A DNA stretch of 42,482 nt, taken from positions 1 through 42,482 of the forward strand of contig DATLUC010000053.1 in assembly GCA_035533335.1 (NCBI GenBank), given 5' to 3'. Under the pieces are notes generated by a model. That model did no database searches and was not told the origin of the DNA. It saw only the letters and a program-made list of their open reading frames with translations. The position numbers and the translations under genes were made by a program. Below, in pieces: positions 1-7,898 of this stretch. The stretch's first letter is position 1. Every line of letters starts with the position of its first letter. This stretch comes from DATKSS01 sp035533335 (lineage in GTDB: Bacteria > Chloroflexota > Dormibacteria > Dormibacterales > Dormibacteraceae).

Positions 1-1079
1 CCGCCGACATAGAACGGAAAAAGGATCTGGCCGAGGACTGCGCCACGTCTTTCAGGACTCACGGTCGCGGCCATCACCGCCATGCTCGCCGTCAGGATCG
101 CGGCCGCGCAAACGCCGTTGGCGAACAGGGCGGCGGCAAAGACCGGCAGCGTGTGGCTGAAACCGGCGACCGTCAGAGCCACGGCGGCGCCGACCGAAGT
201 CACGTTCAGGATCGCCACGTGCCCGAACCTCCGCATGGCGATGCCCCACAGCGGAGAGGCCGCCGCCTGGCCGAGCCCCACCGCCGAAAGGACGATGCCG
301 ACGGCCGTGACGGTGTTGCCAGGAGCCAGCCTTGCGATGTAGATCGGGGCGTAGGGCAGCATCGTCCAGAGCCCGACCTGCGTCACGGCTGTGGCCACGA
401 AGAGCCGCCAGACCAGCGGATGGCGGCGGATCTCGCCGAACGCCCCGCGCAAGAGGCTCAGGACGCGGAGGTCGGCGGGCCTGGTGTGCTCGCCCTCCCT
501 CATCACGACGACAAGGAGCACCGCCATCAGGAGGGACAGACCGGCGTCGAAGAGCAGCATCCCGCGGACGTCGACGAGGTGCACGAGAAGGGCGCCGAGG
601 ATCGGGCCTATCGCCCGGCCCGCAGGCGAGCCGGCGGCGATTATCCCGACCGCCAGCCCGAGCCGCTGCCTGGTCGTGGTCGACGCCTGCACCGCGAGCA
701 TCACGCCCGTGTTGCCGAGGATCAAGCCGTTCAACGATCTGAAGACGAGCGCGGTGAACGGGTCCTTCGAGAGCGCCCAGCCCGCGAAGATGACGGCCTC
801 CAGGACCGCGCTCCGGACGATGATGGCCTTGCGGCTGTAACGATCGGCCAGCACACCCCAGAAGGGGGCGAGCGGCAGGGCGACGATCCAGCCGAGGCTC
901 GAGATGGCCGCGATCCAGCCGGGGACCTGCGAGGCCGGCACGTGGAGCTCGCGGAGGTACAGGGGCGTGTAAGCGGTGAGCTGCGTCCACGACATGCTTT
1001 CGACGCAGGTCGTGGCGGCAAACAGCACCGCTACGACCGCCCAGCCCGAGTTCGCCGAAGTTTTGGCCGACGTCTGCAC
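1..1079 (-). CDS. MFS transporter, C-terminus cut by window edge
   Basis: Major facilitator superfamily permease; the substrate is not identifiable. From a GTG at 1079 the frame stays open to the left edge (about 359 codons), so the C-terminus lies outside. Hydrophobic segments alternate with short loops. The loop GVLADRYSRKA near residue 70 matches the MFS motif A between helices 2 and 3, and a longer central loop is followed by a second helical half starting near LFVATAVTQVG. The GTG was chosen because an in-frame TAA lies five codons upstream. A TAAGCT box sits 9 nt before the GTG. It diverges from the DUF4097/DUF2089 operon and may share its control region. Family assignment is firm; function is open. 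Confidence 0.85.
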   Translation of the reverse strand, partial: MQTSAKTSANSGWAVVAVLFAATTCVESMSWTQLTAYTPLYLRELHVPASQVPGWIAAISSLGWIVALPLAPFWGVLADRYSRKAIIVRSAVLEAVIFAGWALSKDPFTALVFRSLNGLILGNTGVMLAVQASTTTRQRLGLAVGIIAAGSPAGRAIGPILGALLVHLVDVRGMLLFDAGLSLLMAVLLVVVMREGEHTRPADLRVLSLLRGAFGEIRRHPLVWRLFVATAVTQVGLWTMLPYAPIYIARLAPGNTVTAVGIVLSAVGLGQAAASPLWGIAMRRFGHVAILNVTSVGAAVALTVAGFSHTLPVFAAALFANGVCAAAILTASMAVMAATVSPERRGAVLGQILFPFYVG

Positions 1080-1128
1080 GCTCGCTAAAGCTTATCCTGA
1101 GGCAAATCTTGACGTTTTATATTCAGAC

Positions 1129-1161
1129 TTGACAAAGTAGCAAGGCAAGCCGTCTACTTTG
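1129..1161 (+). promoter_or_regulatory. Promoter with overlapping 8-bp inverted repeat (operator candidate)
   Basis: TTGACA at 1129-1134 and TCTACT at 1153-1158 are separated by 18 bp and lie directly upstream of the ATG at 1166. The perfect arms CAAAGTAG (1133-1140) and CTACTTTG (1154-1161) overlap the -35 and -10 boxes. Their centres are 21 bp apart, two helical turns. A second CTTGAC lies 20 bp upstream of the -35. This geometry suits a dimeric repressor; the DUF2089 HTH protein encoded in the same operon is an obvious but unproven candidate. Confidence 0.6.
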
Positions 1162-1165
1162 CGAC

Positions 1166-1930
1166 ATGAAAGACCTCCAACGTGAAATCTTGAAACAGGT
1201 CGCCTCCGGCACGCTGTCCGCCGAGGAAGGCGCCGCCCGCCTGGAGGCGCTCGAAACCGAACCCACCACTCCTTCTGGATCGCGGCCCACGCCCAGCTCC
1301 CCCGCCGGGACCGGCGTCAAGCAGGTCCGGGTCGTCAACCGATTCGGGAACACCGAGATCATCGGCGACCCTAGCGTCAGCTTTGCCGTCGCGGAAGGGC
1401 CGCACAAGGCGCGCCAGGAAGGCGACACCATGATCATCGAGCAATCGCCGCTGAGCGACGAAGCCAGCTTCGAGTTCAGCCGGCCCCAAGCGCTAATCAG
1501 AATCCCGCGTGTCGACATCGGCGGCAACCTGACCGTGCGCATGAACCCGGCGCTTCCGCTCGCGGCCAAGACCCAGGCCGGCAACCTTCGCATCGCTGGA
1601 GTGAAGGGCGCCGTCGCCGCCGAGGTCCAGGCCGGCAATTGCGACCTCACGGACTTTCGGGGTCCGATGAACCTCAAGGTGACGGCCGGAAACATCAGCG
1701 CCAGGGGCAGCCTCGACAGCGGCGCAAGCGCGATCCGCTGCCAGATGGGAGAGGTGCGTGTGGTGCTCGACAAGACCTCCAGCGTCCGGATCAGGGCGCG
1801 CACCACGCTGGGCGAGATCTCGTTTGAAAATGTCGAGCCCTCGGGCAACAGCGAGCTGACCATCGGGTCGGGCGCGGGAACCCTCGACTGCGACTGCACG
1901 ATGGGCACCATCAGGATCGCGGTCGAATAG
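1166..1930 (+). CDS. DUF4097-type beta-strand repeat protein with N-terminal SHOCT-like module
   Basis: A 254-residue protein. Residues 6-30 form a two-helix SHOCT-like module (ILKQVASGTLSAEEGAARLE). A Pro/Ser-rich linker (about 31-50) leads to a C-terminal half of short beta-strand repeats (AGNLRIAGVKGAV, AGNCDLTDFRG, AGNISARGSL, MGEVRVVL), the pattern of DUF4097 putative-adhesin beta-helix domains. There is no signal peptide or membrane segment, so a cytoplasmic or membrane-associated role with its partner is more likely than true adhesion. The next gene starts immediately after its TAG, so the two are co-transcribed. Proteins of this type often pair with DUF2089 or YvlB-like regulators in envelope-stress settings; that role is inferred here. 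Confidence 0.8.
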   Translation: MKDLQREILKQVASGTLSAEEGAARLEALETEPTTPSGSRPTPSSPAGTGVKQVRVVNRFGNTEIIGDPSVSFAVAEGPHKARQEGDTMIIEQSPLSDEASFEFSRPQALIRIPRVDIGGNLTVRMNPALPLAAKTQAGNLRIAGVKGAVAAEVQAGNCDLTDFRGPMNLKVTAGNISARGSLDSGASAIRCQMGEVRVVLDKTSSVRIRARTTLGEISFENVEPSGNSELTIGSGAGTLDCDCTMGTIRIAVE

Positions 1931-2311
1931 ATGGCAAAGTCCACAACGCGAAGGCCACCGTCCAGCTGTCCCGTTTGCAATCACCGGCTTGCCACGACGC
2001 GGCTCACTTGCCCTGAATGCTCGACCGAGCTGTCGGGTGCATTCACATCGTGCGAGTTCTGCGTGCTGACGGACGAGGACCGCGACGTGCTGCGGGTCTT
2101 CCTCGCGTCGCGCGGAAACATGAAGGAGCTCGAGCGACACCTCGGGGTCAGCTACCCGACCGCGCGGGCCCGCTTCGATGCTCTGCTGGCCAAGATCGGG
2201 ATCGATCGCGCCCCCACCACTCCCTCGCTGTCACGGGTCGAACTGATGGAGCAGGTCGCCCGCGGCGAGATGGACGTCGACGAGGCGCTGAACCGCCTCG
2301 AGAGCAATTGA
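1931..2311 (+). CDS. DUF2089 zinc-ribbon/HTH regulator-like protein
   Basis: A 126-residue protein matching the DUF2089 layout. An N-terminal zinc ribbon has CPVC (residues 14-17) and CPEC (28-31), with a further CEFC pair near 42-45. A helix-turn-helix-like segment follows (about 55-85: MKELERHLGVSYPTARARFD). The C-terminal two-helix module LMEQVARGEMDVDEALNRLE closely resembles the N-terminal module of the upstream protein. The ATG follows the upstream TAG with no gap. It probably binds DNA or associates with the DUF4097 protein; autoregulation through the inverted repeat at 1133-1161 is a testable inference. Family confidence is high, specific function low. Confidence 0.85.
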   Translation: MAKSTTRRPPSSCPVCNHRLATTRLTCPECSTELSGAFTSCEFCVLTDEDRDVLRVFLASRGNMKELERHLGVSYPTARARFDALLAKIGIDRAPTTPSLSRVELMEQVARGEMDVDEALNRLESN

Positions 2312-2320
2312 GGAGGAGCG

Positions 2321-2515
2321 ATGTACTCGATCCATCGTGCCGACCGCTTCCCGGAGGACTCCGCTCGCAACCTCGAGGAGCAGCGCGCTCGGATGCTCGA
2401 AGCGGATGCCCTCGTTCACTGCGCGCACTCGCGCACCGGCCTGCTTGCAGGGTTCCTGCAGCGCATGGCTGATCGGATTGACCCGACTGGCGACGCGCGC
2501 CGAGACATGCGGTGA
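2321..2515 (+). CDS. Small hypothetical protein in DUF2089 operon
   Basis: A 64-residue charged, Arg-rich protein with no recognised domain, membrane segment or signal peptide. AGGAGG lies 4 nt before the ATG, a strong ribosome binding site, and the frame starts 9 nt after the DUF2089 stop. Its TGA overlaps the GTG of the following MFS gene (GTGA), which suggests translational coupling. The placement and RBS argue that it is real; no function can be assigned. Confidence 0.55.
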   Translation: MYSIHRADRFPEDSARNLEEQRARMLEADALVHCAHSRTGLLAGFLQRMADRIDPTGDARRDMR

Positions 2516-3777
2516 GGTCTCAGATGGAAGAGCTGGTCACCACTCCTGCCGTCTCGATTCCCCGGCCACGCCCGTGGACGGTGTTCTCGTCGAGCCCGTT
2601 TCGCAAGCTCTGGGCAGCCACGAGCCTGTCGCTGTTCGGCGACTTCTTCAGCTACGTAGCGCTCGCCTGGTTGGTCCTCGAGCTGACCGGATCGAGCCTT
2701 GCCCTCGGCGCCGTGCTCGTCGTCCAGGCTGTGCCACGGGCGCTCCTGATGGTCGTGGGGGGCGCGCTGTCAGACCGCTTTTCGCCGCGGCTGACGATGC
2801 TCGGCTCGATGGGCCTGCGCGCAGTGTTCGTCGCACCCCTGGCCGTCCTCGTGATCACAGGACGCGTGCAGATGTGGGAGGTCTACGGGATCTCGGCGGT
2901 GCTCGGCATCGTCGGCGCGTTCTTCATGCCGGCTCGGACCTCGATCCTGCCCAAGGTCGTCGCCGACCACGAGCTCGAGCCGGGGAATGCGGCCCTCAAC
3001 GTCACAGGCCAGGCCTCGCTCATCGTCGGGCCAGTCCTCGGCGGCATCATCGTCTCCGCGTTCGGGGTCGGGTGGGCTTTCGCCGGCGACGCTGCCTGTT
3101 TTGCGATCGGCTTCCTGTTCGTCCTGTGGCTGCCGGCCGCTTCACGAGCGACGTCCGGCGCGGCCCACCCCGACGGAGGGCTCGGTGGACAGATCGCTGC
3201 TGGGTTTCGCTACGCCTGGGGCAACATCGGCATCCGCGTGACGCTGATAGTCATCGCGATCATCGATTTCGGCGCCAACGGCGCGATCGGCGTCGGGCTT
3301 CCCACGCTGGCCCACGGGCGATTCGCGGCGGGCGCCGGTGGCCTCGGCATCCTTCTCGGCGCGTGGGGAGTCGGCGCGACTGCGGGAGCCCTGGGCGCAG
3401 GCTTTGTGCCTCCGCCCAGGCGGTTTGGGTGGCTGATCGTGCTCCTTTGCGCCTGGCTCGGGATCGGCATGACCGCCGTCGGCCTCGTACCGTCGCTCGT
3501 CCCGGCGGCGCTGCTGATGGCCTACTCCGGGGTCGGTACCGGCGTCGTCAACACTTATGGCATCAGCTGGCTGCAGCGCCGTACCGAGTCCGCAATGCAG
3601 GGACGCGTGATGTCGCTGGTGATGCTCGCGTCGATGGGCTTGACACCGGTGGCTTACGCCGCGGCGGGCGCGATCGCCAACGTGAACCCCTCCCTCCTGT
3701 TCCTGCTCGCCGGGGGTTTGACCCTTGCGTGCGGCGCCGGCGCCGCGGCCAGCCGGCAGGTGCGCGCCCTCCGTTAG
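2512..3777 (+). CDS. MFS transporter
   Basis: About 421 residues with a 12-helix MFS profile and an MFS motif-A-like loop (GGALSDRFSPRLT) after helix 2, followed by the helix LGSMGLRAVFVAPLAVLVI. The pattern FRKLWAATSLSLFGDFFSYVA at the N-terminus is common in drug-efflux-type or enterobactin-exporter-like MFS proteins; the substrate is unknown. The GTG at 2512 overlaps the previous TGA; an ATG four codons later (2524) is an equally good start, preceded by GAGG. It is the last gene of the DUF4097-DUF2089 operon, so it may be an efflux output of that regulatory unit. The convergent neighbour ends 16 bp away. Confidence 0.9.
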   Translation: MRSQMEELVTTPAVSIPRPRPWTVFSSSPFRKLWAATSLSLFGDFFSYVALAWLVLELTGSSLALGAVLVVQAVPRALLMVVGGALSDRFSPRLTMLGSMGLRAVFVAPLAVLVITGRVQMWEVYGISAVLGIVGAFFMPARTSILPKVVADHELEPGNAALNVTGQASLIVGPVLGGIIVSAFGVGWAFAGDAACFAIGFLFVLWLPAASRATSGAAHPDGGLGGQIAAGFRYAWGNIGIRVTLIVIAIIDFGANGAIGVGLPTLAHGRFAAGAGGLGILLGAWGVGATAGALGAGFVPPPRRFGWLIVLLCAWLGIGMTAVGLVPSLVPAALLMAYSGVGTGVVNTYGISWLQRRTESAMQGRVMSLVMLASMGLTPVAYAAAGAIANVNPSLLFLLAGGLTLACGAGAAASRQVRALR

Positions 3778-3793
3778 CCGGCGCTCGCGGCGT

Positions 3794-5482
3794 CTAGCGG
3801 ATGCCCGCTGCAGCCAGTCCGGCGGCGTGAGCGGCGGCGGCATTTGCCCCGCCGTCGAGAGCCTTTACAGCGCCCGCCGCGAAGGCGTGAGCGCGGTGCT
3901 GGTCGAAGTTCAGGTCGATGTTGGCGAGCGAGAACCAGGCGCAGTAGGTCTGGCGCGAGGCCGAGACGGCGGCCGGCGGCCGGCTCATTGCTGCCGTGGC
4001 CCACTGCACGGCCGTCGCCACGTCCTTGCCACCGGCCAGCGCCTGGAACGCGCCCTGGGCAGCCGCATGACACGCGCTCGCTGGCGCTCCGCCGCGCTTG
4101 GCCCACGCGAACCATTCCGCGTACGAGCGGTCTTCAGGGGTAGGCATCTCCTTGGCCGGCTCGGCCTTAGCCTGCTGTTGGACCACCTCCCAGGTGGACT
4201 TCGGCGACCCGGGCGCGGCGGGAACCTGCGCCGGCCGATGAGGCGCAGCGGGCGCGGGCGGCGCCGGAGGCTGCCCTGGGGCAGGGGCTGGCGCAGCGGG
4301 AGGGGTGGCCGGCGGTACGGCTTGCGCCGGGGCAGGCTGCGCAGAGGCCGGCGGCGCGGGCGACCTCGGCGGCGGAGCGCCAGGGTCCGACCCGATGTGA
4401 ACGCGAGGGGCCCACGAGGGGATTGCCACCGGTGCCGGCCAATCCACGTTGCCGCCCGGCTCGGTGCCTGTCGGTTCCGCAGGGGCGGGGGCCCACGAGG
4501 GGCTCGAAGACATGGGTTGGGCGGGAGCCACCGGCTCGGACGGAGCGGCAGCGGCCAACGGGGCCGTCACCGGCTGGGCTGGCGGTGCCGGGGCGGGCGG
4601 GTTCGAGGCGGCGACCGGAGGCGCCGTGGGCGGCTTCGAGGCAGCGACCGGAGGCGCCGTGGGCGGCCTCGAGGCAGCGACCGGAGGCGCCGTGGGCGGC
4701 TTCGAGGCGGCGACCGGAGGCGCCGTGGGCCCTGAGGCGGAAGCGGGCGGGATCGTCGTCGGCTGAGCCGGAGCCGGAGGCGCCGTGGGCGGCTTCGAGG
4801 CGGCGACCGCCGGCGGCGACGAGTCGGAAGCCGGCGGGATCGTCGCCTGCTGAGCCGGCGCCACCTCGGCGGCGGTCGGGGTCGTGGCCGGCGCTGCGTC
4901 GAACGAAACGGGCCAGCTCGGGATCACCGTCTCGGGAATGTCGGATGGGATCCCGGGGTCGGTGATGCTCGACGACGGCGGCCACGCGGGCATCGCCTTC
5001 TCGGTCGGAGGCTCGGGCGGCCAGATGTCGGTCTCGGCGGGCGGCGCAGTCGCGTTCTCCTCGGCGGGAGGCCAGGTCTTGCCCGCTGCGTCGCTCGCGA
5101 CGGCTTTCGGAGTCTCGGTGATCGCTGCGGTCGTGGGAGTCGCCTCGGCCGCCTGCTCCAGCGGTTGGGGCACGGTCTGCGCCCACACCGGTGGCTCCTT
5201 GGGGAGGGGAACCGCGGTGCTGGGTTCGGTCGAAGCCACGGTCGTGCCAGGCGGGTCGGTCTGAGTCCAGGCCGGATCGCCTTTCTGCATCGGTTTGGCC
5301 CGCAGCGGCTCGCCCTCCGCTGCAGTGGTCATGCTGTCGGCTGCGTCGGGGGGAACGACCGGGACGGTTCGCGCCCACACGGGCACGGTCTCCCGCGTCG
5401 TGACGGCTGGAACCGGCTCCTCGGACGCGTCGTGGGCGGCCGGGGGCGTCGAGTCCTGCGGGGTCTCGGGGGTCGACTCCAA
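3794..5482 (-). CDS. Pro/Ala-rich low-complexity protein with duplicated C-terminal module
   Basis: 562 residues from a TTG start, the only start codon after an in-frame TAG. Residues 1-430 are Pro/Ala/Thr-rich and probably disordered, with recurring short motifs (VWARTVP, VWAQTVP) and four tandem 11-residue copies of PPTAPPVAASK. The C-terminal ~110 residues hold two related ~46-residue modules: SYAEWFAWAKRGG...GAFQALAGGKDVATAV and TYCAWFSLANIDL...GAVKALDGGANAAAA, each with an aromatic Y-x-x-W-F start and an A-L-x-G-G turn. No signal peptide or membrane helix is visible. Base composition matches the neighbours. It could be a scaffold or surface-linked protein; no function is known to me. Confidence 0.75.
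   Translation of the reverse strand: MESTPETPQDSTPPAAHDASEEPVPAVTTRETVPVWARTVPVVPPDAADSMTTAAEGEPLRAKPMQKGDPAWTQTDPPGTTVASTEPSTAVPLPKEPPVWAQTVPQPLEQAAEATPTTAAITETPKAVASDAAGKTWPPAEENATAPPAETDIWPPEPPTEKAMPAWPPSSSITDPGIPSDIPETVIPSWPVSFDAAPATTPTAAEVAPAQQATIPPASDSSPPAVAASKPPTAPPAPAQPTTIPPASASGPTAPPVAASKPPTAPPVAASRPPTAPPVAASKPPTAPPVAASNPPAPAPPAQPVTAPLAAAAPSEPVAPAQPMSSSPSWAPAPAEPTGTEPGGNVDWPAPVAIPSWAPRVHIGSDPGAPPPRSPAPPASAQPAPAQAVPPATPPAAPAPAPGQPPAPPAPAAPHRPAQVPAAPGSPKSTWEVVQQQAKAEPAKEMPTPEDRSYAEWFAWAKRGGAPASACHAAAQGAFQALAGGKDVATAVQWATAAMSRPPAAVSASRQTYCAWFSLANIDLNFDQHRAHAFAAGAVKALDGGANAAAAHAAGLAAAGIR
4602..4752. repeat. 33-bp tandem repeat inside Pro-rich gene
   Basis: Near-identical 33-bp units begin at 4620, 4653, 4686 and 4719, each opening with GGCGCCGTGGG and encoding PPTAPPVAAS(K/R) on the minus strand. 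A partial unit precedes them (4602-4619) and a detached copy lies at about 4780-4810. The nucleotide identity between units implies recent slippage or recombination, so copy number may vary between strains. Confidence 0.85.
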
Positions 5483-5526
5483 AACGAGGTCAGTCTAGCT
5501 TTGCGATCCTGCCCTTGTATCCAGGT

Positions 5527-6513
5527 TCAGGCGAATACGTGCTTCAGGGCGTCCTCGGCGAGCGGGTCGGGCTGCGTCTCGGCCCAGTCGGCGGCATCGG
5601 AGGCATCCTTGTCGCACTCCGTCTGAACACGCTTTGCATCGCCGGCTGAGATCCAGCCTTTCTCGATCAGCCACGTCGTGAATCGCGCGATCGGATCGTG
5701 GCGGGCCGCCTCCTCGAGCTCCTCTTTGGTGCGGTACTTCATGTGGTTGTCCTCGGATGTGTGCGAGTTGATGCGCCACACCTTCGCGTCAATCAGCGTC
5801 GGACCGTCACCGCGGCGGGCCCTCTCCACCGCCTCGTGGCAGACCGCGTAGCAAGCCGGAACATCGCCGCCGTCGACGGTCACGCCCGGGATGCCGTAGC
5901 CGGCCGCCCTGTCCGCCACGTTCGGGTTTGCCATCTGCAGCCGGATCGGCACCGAGATCGCGTAGCTGTTGTTCTCGCACACGAAGACCACCGGCAGGCG
6001 GTGCACCGCGGCGAAGTTGACCCCCTCGTGGAAATCGCCCTGGCTGGTGGCCCCGTCGCCAAACGTGCACAACGTCACCGAACGCTCGCCCCTCAGCTTG
6101 GCGGCGTATGCGACCCCTGAAGCCTTGGGGATCCAGCTGGCCACCACCTGCGACACCGAGACGATCTTCAAGGCCCGGTAGCTGTAGCAGCCGCCCGGGA
6201 TGTTGCGGCCGGCCGACAGCGGGTCGGCGGCCTTCGCGAAGACGGCCAGCATCCACTCCTTCATGGTCAGTCCGCGCACGATCGAGTTGGCGAGACCTCG
6301 GTAGTGAGGCACCAGCCAGTCGTCGGGTCCGAGGGCCGCGGTGGAGGCGACCTGGATGCCTTCATGGCCGCGGCTGGAACCGACGAAAGGCGCCCGTCCC
6401 TGCTTGACCAGGATGTGCATGCGGTCGTCGAGCGCCTTCGCCATGCACATCCAGCGGTGCAGCTGGAGGTACTTCTCCTTGGCGACGGTGTCAGCCCGGG
6501 TCGTGGTCGCCAT
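5527..6513 (-). CDS. 2-oxoacid dehydrogenase E1 alpha subunit (TPP-dependent)
   Basis: 328 residues, the alpha subunit of a heterotetrameric pyruvate or branched-chain 2-oxoacid dehydrogenase E1. The thiamine-diphosphate motif starts at GDG (152-154) and ends at NN (181-182). RGHEG (48-52) and the regulatory-loop-like WRINSHTSEDNHMKYR (246-261) look more like branched-chain E1 alpha than pyruvate E1. No E1 beta, E2 or E3 gene is in the window, so the partner must be elsewhere. Its ATG overlaps the stop of the synthase gene upstream by one base (TGATG), implying co-translation with the LeuABCD-like set. The product or substrate of that set may be its substrate, but this is inference. Confidence 0.88.
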   Translation of the reverse strand: MATTTRADTVAKEKYLQLHRWMCMAKALDDRMHILVKQGRAPFVGSSRGHEGIQVASTAALGPDDWLVPHYRGLANSIVRGLTMKEWMLAVFAKAADPLSAGRNIPGGCYSYRALKIVSVSQVVASWIPKASGVAYAAKLRGERSVTLCTFGDGATSQGDFHEGVNFAAVHRLPVVFVCENNSYAISVPIRLQMANPNVADRAAGYGIPGVTVDGGDVPACYAVCHEAVERARRGDGPTLIDAKVWRINSHTSEDNHMKYRTKEELEEAARHDPIARFTTWLIEKGWISAGDAKRVQTECDKDASDAADWAETQPDPLAEDALKHVFA

Positions 6514-7898
6514 CAGTTCGACTTCGGCGTCAGCGCACGGGCGATGTCGACCACCTCTTCCGCAGTCAGTCCCATTCGGTTCAGGTGATCGTAATACCGG
6601 CGGTGGAAATCGGAGAAGTCGCTCCGCTCGGCACGCTCCTCGCGGACGCGCTTGACCTCGGCCAGCACCTGGCCCACCAGCTCGTGCTCGGGAGCGATGC
6701 CCGCGTGCCGCAGCGCTTGCTCGATCACGAGCGCGCCGGAGTGCTTGCCGTAGACGTAGGTGATCTCGGCGCCGAAATCCTGCGGCGGCAGGAACTGGTA
6801 GATGGCCGGGTGGATGAGCATGCCCGCGGTGTGGATTCCCGACTCGTGACTGAAGACGTCAAGTCCGATGCCGGGCTCGGTCGGCTGCACGGGAATCCCG
6901 CTCACTCTTTCGAGATGCCGCGCGAGCGAGCGCAGCTGATCGTATTTGAAACCCGGGATCTCGATCCCGAACAGGTATCGAAGCTGCATGAGCACCTGGT
7001 GCATGGGCGCGTTGCCAGTCCGCTCGCCGATGCCGTTGACGCTGGTGGTAAACACTTCCGCGCCCGAGCCCAGCGCCATCACGGTGTTCCACGCGCCGAG
7101 CCCGAGGTCGTTGTGGAAGTGAACCACCAGCGGCGCATCCGGAGCGGCTGCTTTGATCGCAGGAATGTATTCGCGCACTGCGAAAGGCGAGTAGCAGCCC
7201 ACGGTGTCGGGGGTCGAAGGCCGCGTCCCCCCCGCCTTCAGGCCCTCGCGGTGGATCTCGGCGATGTAGTCGACGTCGGCGCGGCTGCCGTCCTCGCCGC
7301 CGAACTCGATCGACGTCGCGCCCTGCTCACGCGCGTAACGGATCGCCTCGCACATCATCCGCAAGTTCGCCTCGCGGTAAAAGGAAACCGGGAGCTCGAG
7401 CCACTCTGATTCGGGGATTCCCTCTCGGCGCAGCAGCGTCTTGCCCAGCTTGTACTTCACGTGCAGGTCGGACGCCGAGGTGAAGATGAAGTACGTGACC
7501 TCGTCACGCCGGTAGCCGAGATCGTCGATGACGCGCATTGTCGCGTCGATGTCCGGCTTGGTCGAGCGCATCATGCACACGACCTCGAGGCCTTCCCGCA
7601 GCTCGCCGCGCTTCCTACCTTCGAGGATGAGGCGGAGGGTTTCGCGCTCCCCCTCCGATACCGACGGAAAACCCACATCCATGATGTGGACACCGATATC
7701 GGAGAGCATGCGGGCGAGCTCGTACTTGTCTTTGGGGGTGATCGCCACGCCGGGCATCTGCTCGCCGTCGCGCAGGGTGTCGTCGTAGACGCGGATCTTG
7801 TCCGCAGGCGGGAACTTCAGGTCGTGGGAGAAAGCTGTGGGGTCGCGCGCCAGCGCATGGAGCGGCTCCTGGAGCTCAACGGGCTCTAGGTCATCCAC
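6513..7898 (-). CDS. DRE-TIM metallolyase: homocitrate/isopropylmalate/Re-citrate synthase family
   Basis: 461 residues. This family condenses acetyl-CoA with a 2-oxoacid in a metal-dependent TIM barrel. The catalytic motif DDTLRDGEQMPG has metal ligand Asp40; HFHND supplies His260 and His262; VNGIGERTGNA (287-297) and HESGIH (351-356) complete the family signature. It lacks the C-terminal LeuA regulatory domain of classical isopropylmalate synthase and has an unusual IEFGGEDGSR in the substrate-specificity strand. Its length resembles Re-citrate synthases more than NifV/AksA proteins. The GTG start overlaps the LeuD stop by 8 bp. Candidate activities are isopropylmalate, homocitrate, citramalate or Re-citrate synthesis; the sequence alone does not choose between them. 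Confidence 0.85.
   Translation of the reverse strand: MDDLEPVELQEPLHALARDPTAFSHDLKFPPADKIRVYDDTLRDGEQMPGVAITPKDKYELARMLSDIGVHIMDVGFPSVSEGERETLRLILEGRKRGELREGLEVVCMMRSTKPDIDATMRVIDDLGYRRDEVTYFIFTSASDLHVKYKLGKTLLRREGIPESEWLELPVSFYREANLRMMCEAIRYAREQGATSIEFGGEDGSRADVDYIAEIHREGLKAGGTRPSTPDTVGCYSPFAVREYIPAIKAAAPDAPLVVHFHNDLGLGAWNTVMALGSGAEVFTTSVNGIGERTGNAPMHQVLMQLRYLFGIEIPGFKYDQLRSLARHLERVSGIPVQPTEPGIGLDVFSHESGIHTAGMLIHPAIYQFLPPQDFGAEITYVYGKHSGALVIEQALRHAGIAPEHELVGQVLAEVKRVREERAERSDFSDFHRRYYDHLNRMGLTAEEVVDIARALTPKSN

Noticed and set aside
52..990. 312-codon minus-strand frame over the first MFS gene
   Set aside because: It is Arg/Pro-rich with no hydrophobic segments; another minus frame encodes a typical MFS protein from GTG 1079 to the edge.
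4602..4812. Tandem repeats as a CRISPR array
   Set aside because: The 33-bp units are contiguous, in frame and without spacers; they encode a Pro-rich linker.
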